DNA from: an uncultured Ruminiclostridium sp.
Lineage (GTDB): Bacteria; Bacillota; Clostridia; Oscillospirales; Ruminococcaceae
Length of the DNA: 64,000 bases
Direction of reading: 5' to 3'
Assembly: GCA_947624435.1 (NCBI GenBank)
Contig: CANQKE010000011.1
Span: forward strand, 1-64,000
Each line of letters begins with the position of its first letter. The stretch's first letter is position 1. The notes under the pieces are model-generated. The model saw only the letters and a list, made by a program, of their open reading frames with translations, was not told the origin of the DNA and did no database searches. Shown here piece by piece: positions 58,792-64,000 of this stretch. Position numbers and translations under genes: made by a program.

Positions 58792-59784
58792 TTATTCCGC
58801 CGCAAATTCCGCTATCAGCCGGGCAGTGGCTTCGATGTCCCGTATATCTACCGCCTCCGTCGGGGTGTGCATATATTTAAGAGGTATAGACAATGTGCAG
58901 GAGGGTATGCCGCCCTTTGTCACCGAAATGCTGTCGGCGTTCGTGCCGGTCCTGCCGTTCATCACCTCAAGCTGATACGGTATCTGTTTTTCTTTGGCGA
59001 TATTAATAAGCGTATCGGACATTTTTCTGTCAAGAGAGGGTGCGACGCCTATCATTACGCCCTTGCCCATCTCGCCGCACTGAAAGCGTTTCGCGTCGGG
59101 AGTATAGGCAAAGCTGACGTCCATCTCCAAAGCAAGATCAGCGCCGGAATTGTACGCGGCTATCTCCGCCCCTGCTTCTCCTGTTTCCTCCTGAGAGGAA
59201 AATGTGACCGCAATATCGTATTTTAATTTTCTGCCGCCGAGCAATTCCAACGCGTAAAGTATCGAGATGACCCCCGCGCGGTCATCTAACGCGCAGGCGG
59301 TTATTATATCGTCCGTAAGTGACGATACGGGAGCGTCGACGGTTATCCTGTCACCGAGCGACACCGCGCCGTCAAGCTGAGCTTTGCCGTATCCGGTATC
59401 TATGATAATATCTTTCGTTCCCTCTTTTTTTACATGAGGAGGAAAGGTGCTTATAACGCCCTTTATCTTTTTTGTGCCGTGTATAGTCACCGTCTGGGCT
59501 GCGAGTATACGCTCGTCTATCCCGCAGGGAGAAGCCTTGATAAAGCCGTCGTCGTCTATATAGCTGACTATTAATCCTACCCTGTCTATATGCGCGTCTA
59601 AAAGCAGCACCGGCTTATTGTCGCTGAAATTTCCTATCTTTCCGAAAACGTTGTAAAATTTATCTATCCCGCAGTCGTCCGTGTATCTGCTGAGCAATGA
59701 CAGTGCCGCCGCCGCTGCCGACGATTCATCGCCGGAAACACCGTCAGCCGAGCAAAGCTGCGCCGCAAGCTTTTTTATATCCAC
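58792..59784 (-). CDS. M42-family metallopeptidase (paralogue)
   Basis: About 330 residues, with VLLLDAHIDRVGLIVSYIDDDGF, DRAGVISILYALELL, SSQEETGEAGAEIAAY and SIPLKYMHTPTEAVDIRD motifs. GTG at 59784 is chosen: GGAGGG precedes it and the N-terminus then matches its neighbour. Differences from the downstream copy (HID rather than HMD, EETGEAG rather than EEIGARG) suggest a different substrate. Confidence 0.88.
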   Translation of the reverse strand: MDIKKLAAQLCSADGVSGDESSAAAAALSLLSRYTDDCGIDKFYNVFGKIGNFSDNKPVLLLDAHIDRVGLIVSYIDDDGFIKASPCGIDERILAAQTVTIHGTKKIKGVISTFPPHVKKEGTKDIIIDTGYGKAQLDGAVSLGDRITVDAPVSSLTDDIITACALDDRAGVISILYALELLGGRKLKYDIAVTFSSQEETGEAGAEIAAYNSGADLALEMDVSFAYTPDAKRFQCGEMGKGVMIGVAPSLDRKMSDTLINIAKEKQIPYQLEVMNGRTGTNADSISVTKGGIPSCTLSIPLKYMHTPTEAVDIRDIEATARLIAEFAAE

Positions 59785-59865
59785 AAATATCCCTCCGTCC
59801 GTTATTATGCCCGTATTCGGTATATCCGTATATATTATATAAAAAAATTCCTTTGTTGTCAACAA

Positions 59866-59901
59866 AAAACAGCCTCCCGAATAAAAACGAAAGGCTGTTT
59901 T
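59866..59901 (-). terminator. Terminator of pgsA
   Basis: AAAACAGCCT (59866-59875) pairs with AGGCTGTTTT (59892-59901). A T-rich run (TTTTTTGTT) follows on the minus strand. Confidence 0.88.
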
Positions 59902-59918
59902 ATCTTGGTTTAAGTTTT

Positions 59919-60527
59919 TCAGTCGTTAAAAGCGGCGTCCTTGGCATTTTTCTTTTTTACCGTTTCACTGTGTATCCACATTTTGATAAGCACGGTAGCG
60001 TACAGTACTCCGGACAGCGCTAATGCTCCGGCGCAGACAAGTATAAGGACGTTCGACTGTATCTCTCCCGGCTTGAAGAACGCGGGAAAGAACAGTATCA
60101 ATATTACCGCCACATATATTATCGCGGTGCAGACCTTACCATACCAGTTAGCGCCTTGCAGCTTGGTATTCTTCTTTTTCAGCAGGATAAGCCCCATTAT
60201 TCCCATAAAGCCGTCCTTAACAGCCCACAGCGCCACTAACAGCCACATAAGCGGGTGACGTATCGCAAGGCACACGAACAATGTACCCTGCGTCAGCTTA
60301 TCCGCCAACGGGTCAAGGAACTTTCCGAGCTCTGTTATCATATTGAATTTTCTTGCGATAGTGCCGTCGAGAAAATCCGTAATGCCGGATATGACGACGA
60401 TTATCGCGGCAAAGTAATATTCGCCGTTTGTACCCGCCGTAAGATACACCCACGCAAATACCGGTATGAGTGCCAAACGGATAAGGCTAAGTATATTAGG
60501 TATGGAGAATATCTCTTTCTTGTTCAA
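59919..60527 (-). CDS. pgsA: CDP-diacylglycerol-glycerol-3-phosphate 3-phosphatidyltransferase
   Basis: A 202-residue membrane enzyme making phosphatidylglycerol phosphate from CDP-diacylglycerol. The CDP-alcohol phosphotransferase motif is in DFLDGTIARKFNMITELGKFLDPLADK (about 46-72), with all conserved Asp, Gly, Ala-Arg, Gly, Asp and Asp positions. Membrane helices are spread across the length. It starts MNKKEIFSIPNILSLIRL, typical of the family. Confidence 0.95.
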   Translation of the reverse strand: MNKKEIFSIPNILSLIRLALIPVFAWVYLTAGTNGEYYFAAIIVVISGITDFLDGTIARKFNMITELGKFLDPLADKLTQGTLFVCLAIRHPLMWLLVALWAVKDGFMGIMGLILLKKKNTKLQGANWYGKVCTAIIYVAVILILFFPAFFKPGEIQSNVLILVCAGALALSGVLYATVLIKMWIHSETVKKKNAKDAAFND

Positions 60528-60689
60528 GCACCCGCCCCCATTCCTTTTAGCTTTTTTGCATATAAGAGTATTATACTATATTCTTTCCGAAAAATCTATG
60601 CCAAAAGTTGATTTTCGTCAAAAATCACTAAATAAAACTCAATTGGGTATATAAAGTGTAGTTTTTGCTGAAAATCGGACATTCTTGGC

Positions 60690-61052
60690 TTATTTTTTGC
60701 GCTTCGCCTGTAACTCGCGGTCAAAATCCGTCTGCGTATCTGTAATACGATAGTAGACAGTATAAAGATCCTGCACGGAGTTTTCCAGATAATAGTAATG
60801 CCCTATGTACGGGATAAGCAGGCAGAGCAGCAATGCGGACAGCGCCAGAAAGGAAATATTTATCTTCGTCAGCAGCAGCGAAATAAGAAACATTAAAGCA
60901 AAGCCTATTGTCACTATCAGATGTATAAGTCGCTCATGCTGGTAAAATCCTATTCGTATCAGCAGCTGCTGCGCAAGCTCGTTCTTGTCGGCGTCCGGCT
61001 GCTCGGCTTTTTTGAGTATATATGAGCGATATTCCTTTATCTCCTGTTTCAT
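60690..61052 (-). CDS. Small membrane protein, unassigned
   Basis: A 120-residue protein with two adjacent membrane helices (LIHLIVTIGFALMFLISLLL and FLALSALLLCLLIPYIGHYY, about 40-85) and charged ends. ATG at 61052 has AGGAGG before it. I do not recognise a family. The 160-base gap to pgsA holds nothing notable. Confidence 0.75.
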   Translation of the reverse strand: MKQEIKEYRSYILKKAEQPDADKNELAQQLLIRIGFYQHERLIHLIVTIGFALMFLISLLLTKINISFLALSALLLCLLIPYIGHYYYLENSVQDLYTVYYRITDTQTDFDRELQAKRKK

Positions 61053-61233
61053 GGCTGCGCCTCCTGTCTTTATAGGATATTCTACCACAGTTTTCTTAAA
61101 ATTTCAAGAAAAAAATCACCCGCGCCGTCAAATCGTTTCAAACGGGATTTTACCGGAGCAGATGATTTTTGAAGAGGACTGATATCTCCTCATATCATCG
61201 CTTTGAAAGGCGGTATATACCAAGACTTTTTGT

Positions 61234-61824
61234 TTATCTGTCGCCGAGCGTTTTCATCGGCTCGCCCCATCTGCCAAGGTACTTGCCGTCAATGGCGGAG
61301 TAGGTTTCCTCGCCCGCGACCAGCACCGGCGCGGCAAGCCGCAATCTTTCGGAGAAAGCGACGGTTTTATCAAGTAGCCGCTCGTCCCGCGTGACATTTC
61401 GGATAATACAAAGAAAAATATCCGACCCGCCGCCCATCGGTATCTCCTTTTTCACTTCAAGCTCATAGCTGACCGGACTTTCGGCGATAGTCGGCACGTC
61501 CAGAACCTCGCCCCGCTCGACCGTCGGCAGACGTTTCATTTTATCAGCCGCTGTCCTGCCATAGGTACACCCGTAATAATCAGCCAGCGGCAGCAATTTC
61601 TCGGTCACAAGATTTGCCGAAAAAACGCCGTTTTTGCGTATCAGATCCTTGGTAAGCTTCTCTTCGCCGATACAAGCCATCACGCCAAAACCGTCGGCGG
61701 AATGAAAATAACTGAACCAATTGAACAGACCGAAGTGCGGACTGCCGTCCTCCTGTTTTGTGCCGTAAAGAAACAGCGACTGCGGGCAAAAATCATTGCC
61801 TATCTCGGTCCTCACTTTTGACAT
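61234..61824 (-). CDS. Flavin reductase family protein
   Basis: A protein of about 196 residues with the split-barrel flavin-binding fold: CPQSLFLYGTKQEDGSPHFGLFNWFSYFHS, then GVFSANLVTEKLLPLADYYG and GGGSDIFLCIIRNVTRDERLLD. Members bind FMN and act as flavin reductases or pterin/nitroreductase-like enzymes. ATG at 61824 is favoured by GAAAGGAAATG spacing. Confidence 0.85.
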   Translation of the reverse strand: MSKVRTEIGNDFCPQSLFLYGTKQEDGSPHFGLFNWFSYFHSADGFGVMACIGEEKLTKDLIRKNGVFSANLVTEKLLPLADYYGCTYGRTAADKMKRLPTVERGEVLDVPTIAESPVSYELEVKKEIPMGGGSDIFLCIIRNVTRDERLLDKTVAFSERLRLAAPVLVAGEETYSAIDGKYLGRWGEPMKTLGDR

Positions 61825-61934
61825 TTTATACATTTCCTTTCTTCAAAGCCGCGGAAATAAAGACGGTTCGCGGCGTGTTCTCGTTTGATAATGCGGAAAA
61901 TTACAGGTGCAAACGCTTTGCTTCGGCCGTGTTT

Positions 61935-62387
61935 TCATCCTTTATTTTTCTCTTTCATCCATTTTATTACGGCCCTGATATTTTCATAGTATTCTTTTCC
62001 GGCCATTTCCTTTTTTCTGTCCAATATCAAGGCAAGGCGGGTATTCATTACGCCCATATCAAGATAGCCGTGCGCGAGCGCGTAAACCGTTTGTTTGTCA
62101 TATATTCCCGTATTTACGCCGACGCAGAAATGCTCTATCCGCGCGACATAGCCGCTGACGTCTTTATAACGGGAGGATCTAGGTTCTTTAAGTATCTCCT
62201 TTAATTCGGCAATGCCGATATGATTAAGACTATCTAACGCGCTGTCCTGAAGCAGCAGATACGCGTCCAGCGTCGCCTGTTTGCGGTCGTGTATCAACGC
62301 CTTACTGTAAGTGTAGATCGAAAAGATTATCGATACCAGAGATAGTACCGCCGCAACGGCAGCAACGATAATATTAGCCAGTTCCAT
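61935..62387 (-). CDS. DUF4760-like membrane protein
   Basis: A 150-residue protein with one N-terminal membrane helix (IIVAAVAAVLSLVSIIFSIYTY, about 5-27) and a helical cytoplasmic domain (about 35-150). The pattern fits DUF4760, a family without a known role. GAGGTGATGG precedes the ATG. Confidence 0.65.
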   Translation of the reverse strand: MELANIIVAAVAAVLSLVSIIFSIYTYSKALIHDRKQATLDAYLLLQDSALDSLNHIGIAELKEILKEPRSSRYKDVSGYVARIEHFCVGVNTGIYDKQTVYALAHGYLDMGVMNTRLALILDRKKEMAGKEYYENIRAVIKWMKEKNKG

Positions 62388-62557
62388 TTTGCCATCACCT
62401 CAAAACGATTTTATCACAAATTGTTGTAAGATGTCAAGTGATTCAGAGAGGGTAGAATCACTTACATTATGATTTTAAGATTTACAAAAAGTGCATATTT
62501 TTTATTATAGAATTAAACATCATTAAAAAAATCTTATTAAATTTCAAATCATTGCAT

Positions 62558-63541
62558 TCATAAATCTAGAGAAAAATGTATTTTTTCTTGATATGGAAAC
62601 CTGTCCAATATAATGCCGATTAATTTATTTGTTTCGTCGTAACTGCATCCAATGATGTTACCATCGTATTTGTAGGCTGAATGAACACACATATCATTGA
62701 GATTAAAAACAATAACAGAATTTAACAGGCGTGAAACCAAAACTAAATATCTATTATTGATTTCGTATAGTGTACTACATAAATCGTTCTTTTCGTGAAT
62801 GTACATTCGTATCGGCTTTGACTCACGCAGCAACTCATATTCGAGACATCTCTGAAAATCATAAAATTCATGTTCAAACTCATATTCGGTATCTCCGTTA
62901 AGGAAAAAAGTGCCGTTTTTGAAATATAGCCAATACTTATTTCCTCTATAGACCCGCTGATGTCTAAACCATCTGTTGGGCAACGCCTCTAGGTCAAACC
63001 CGGATAAATCAAGCAAAAGGAAAGACTTGTATTCCTCTTTCCGGTAATAATTATATGGTCCTGCGTATTCATTTGAATGTTGGAACTCAACCAGTTTCTT
63101 AGGCAATTGATCAGGTGAAAATGAGTTAAGGTCGATTGTGTACATTTGCCCGTTGCAAAGCAAAATATTTACTTGAGAATCATTACAGAATACAACATCT
63201 AATGCGGGGCGCCATCTCAAATCTATATTGGTCTTTCGTTTTCCTGTGTTAATATTTATTATTTGAATACTGTCATTTCTCCAAATCAACAAATAATTTG
63301 AGTCAGGCGAAAAGACAAGTTTTAAAATGTTGTCAAACAAAGATAACTTCAATTTGTCAATATGGATAATCGGCCTTTGCAGATGGTCAAAGACTATAAT
63401 AACCTCGTCTTCTTCATATAAAAACGCTTGTTTGCCATCAGGCGCAGAGACGATCATAGATGCTGTTGACGTGTCTTTCGGCACGCTTACTAAATCGACA
63501 TAATCATTTGATAATAACTGAAACAGCTGACTGTAATCCAT
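62558..63541 (-). CDS. Beta-propeller-like protein, unassigned
   Basis: A 327-residue soluble protein made of repeated short strands with WD40/PD40-like turns: VSAPDGKQAFLYEEDEVIIVFD, LVFSPDSNYLLIWRNDSIQIININTGK, VFCNDSQVNILLCNG and SAYKYDGNIIGCSYDETNKL. There is no signal peptide. It starts 4 bases past the stop of the SpaA gene and is much AT-richer than its neighbours, suggesting transfer. Function unknown; a role tied to the SpaA gene (for example cassette exchange) is only a guess. Confidence 0.65.
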   Translation of the reverse strand: MDYSQLFQLLSNDYVDLVSVPKDTSTASMIVSAPDGKQAFLYEEDEVIIVFDHLQRPIIHIDKLKLSLFDNILKLVFSPDSNYLLIWRNDSIQIININTGKRKTNIDLRWRPALDVVFCNDSQVNILLCNGQMYTIDLNSFSPDQLPKKLVEFQHSNEYAGPYNYYRKEEYKSFLLLDLSGFDLEALPNRWFRHQRVYRGNKYWLYFKNGTFFLNGDTEYEFEHEFYDFQRCLEYELLRESKPIRMYIHEKNDLCSTLYEINNRYLVLVSRLLNSVIVFNLNDMCVHSAYKYDGNIIGCSYDETNKLIGIILDRFPYQEKIHFSLDL

Positions 63542-63545
63542 AGCA

Positions 63546-64000
63546 TTATGCCGTTTTCGCTGCCGAAATAGTGAAAGTCTGCTCCTCAGATACAGCTACA
63601 TTAAATCCGTCCGCGCCGTTCACTTCTCTTATAGTATAAGTGCCGACGGGGAGTTGCTCGGCAAGCAGTTTCTTTGTAGCGGTGGCAAGCGTCAGCACCG
63701 TTCCTGTGCCGTCTGTCGTGCCGCTGTAGGTGTAGCTGCCGTTAGTGCCGTCGAACATTACGTCTTGTGTGCCTTTAGATACGATAAAGCCTACGGAATT
63801 AACTTGCTCGTCGGTGACTTCAACATCAGCGCTGTTTTCCTTAAACGACTTGATAACTTCAAGATTGCCGTTCACGGGCTTGTTTTTGAATGTTACTTCC
63901 TGCAAAGGCATTTTGAAAACGCCGCTGCCATAATTAGCGGTTATTGATTTTTTCCCGTCGCCGTCGGCGGGCGTGTAGTCCGTTCCGTTGTATTTTTCCT
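63546..64000 (-). CDS. SpaA/Cna-B repeat surface protein (5' part outside window)
   Basis: The frame is open from the window edge (EKYNGTDYTPADGDGKKSIT) to TAA at 63546. One complete SpaA-type isopeptide domain is seen: TFKNKPVNGNLEVIKSFKEN, then QLPVGTYTIREVNGADGF, which is the usual linker and closing strand of pilin or surface proteins. An internal ATG at 63911 is not the start. The protein ends TISAAKTA straight after the domain, with no LPxTG-type signal or membrane tail, which is unusual; it may be truncated by the neighbouring AT-rich gene. Confidence 0.8.
   Translation of the reverse strand, partial: EKYNGTDYTPADGDGKKSITANYGSGVFKMPLQEVTFKNKPVNGNLEVIKSFKENSADVEVTDEQVNSVGFIVSKGTQDVMFDGTNGSYTYSGTTDGTGTVLTLATATKKLLAEQLPVGTYTIREVNGADGFNVAVSEEQTFTISAAKTA

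Noticed and set aside
1-64000. tRNA, rRNA, riboswitch or attachment-site repeats
   Set aside because: No TPsiC-like arms, rRNA stretches or known riboswitch cores were recognised, and no direct repeats were seen flanking the pPIWI-RE island; a covariance-model scan was not possible here.

Overview
The window looks like chromosomal DNA of a Gram-positive anaerobe of the class Clostridia, most like Ruminococcus/Oscillospirales (inferred from gene content, not proven). Reasons: the block scpA-scpB-DUF2953-gerW(ytfJ)-dacF-rluB of spore-forming Firmicutes; the rpoD-dnaG-dgt block; oxygen-sensitive enzymes (NrdG, 4Fe-4S aldo/keto reductase); lipoprotein signal peptides; surface proteins with a TG-type wall tail or SpaA domains; strong AGGAGG ribosome sites; and consensus TTGACA-N17-TATAAT promoters. 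TGA is used as a normal stop throughout.

Layout. 1-1440: a cut-off hexapeptide acetyltransferase divergent from a LysR regulator across a perfect 13-bp palindrome. 1496-1720: the C-terminal scar of a serine recombinase. 1807-7163: a galactoside operon, GH2 glycosidase - GPH sugar:cation symporter - GH36 alpha-galactosidase. The symporter is broken by an in-frame TGA exactly where the family has a conserved Trp. 7308-13955: an AT-richer, leftward three-gene pPIWI-RE island (PIWI/RNase H-like protein, Fe-S DinG/XPD-type helicase, zinc-ribbon restriction-type nuclease). A consensus promoter and, only ~70-100 nt downstream, a strong intrinsic terminator precede it, implying either an attenuated leader or a ~110-nt small RNA. 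14266-19001: ECF-type sigma factor, membrane protein, ABC ATPase and two ABC-2 permeases. 19155-29643: housekeeping genes (AGCS symporter, Rrf2 regulator, rpoD, dnaG, dgt, yigZ, coaD, rsmD, uvrC, feoA).

29817-35276 appears to be a beta-glucan module: a GH16 lipoprotein, a solute-binding protein without permeases, an AraC regulator and a wall-tailed surface protein. The GH16 and surface-protein genes share a matched promoter block. A Panacea-type toxin-antitoxin pair sits inside this module. 35392-38556 encodes three subunits of a biotin-dependent transcarboxylase or decarboxylase. 38651-44202 holds the segregation, sporulation and cell-wall block. 44392-47419 has NrdG, an oligopeptide-binding lipoprotein and a glycosyltransferase. 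47477-51347 is a run of small accessory genes: Rrf2/cupin divergent pair, DUF2441, methyltransferase, acetyltransferase, HAD phosphatase. 51547-53694 has a BspA-type leucine-rich repeat lipoprotein divergent from a small lipoprotein. 53714-60527 has the aldo/keto reductase, YicC, a PLP lyase, an acetyltransferase, two M42 peptidases and PgsA. 60690-64000 has small membrane proteins, a flavin reductase, an AT-rich beta-propeller-like gene and the 3' end of a SpaA-repeat surface protein that runs off the window.

Most unusual points: the pPIWI-RE island with its terminated leader, the Trp-to-TGA lesion, the Panacea pair with an unassigned partner, the shared promoter block of the glucan genes, and a sigma-factor gene with no good start codon. 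No tRNA, rRNA or CRISPR array was seen.
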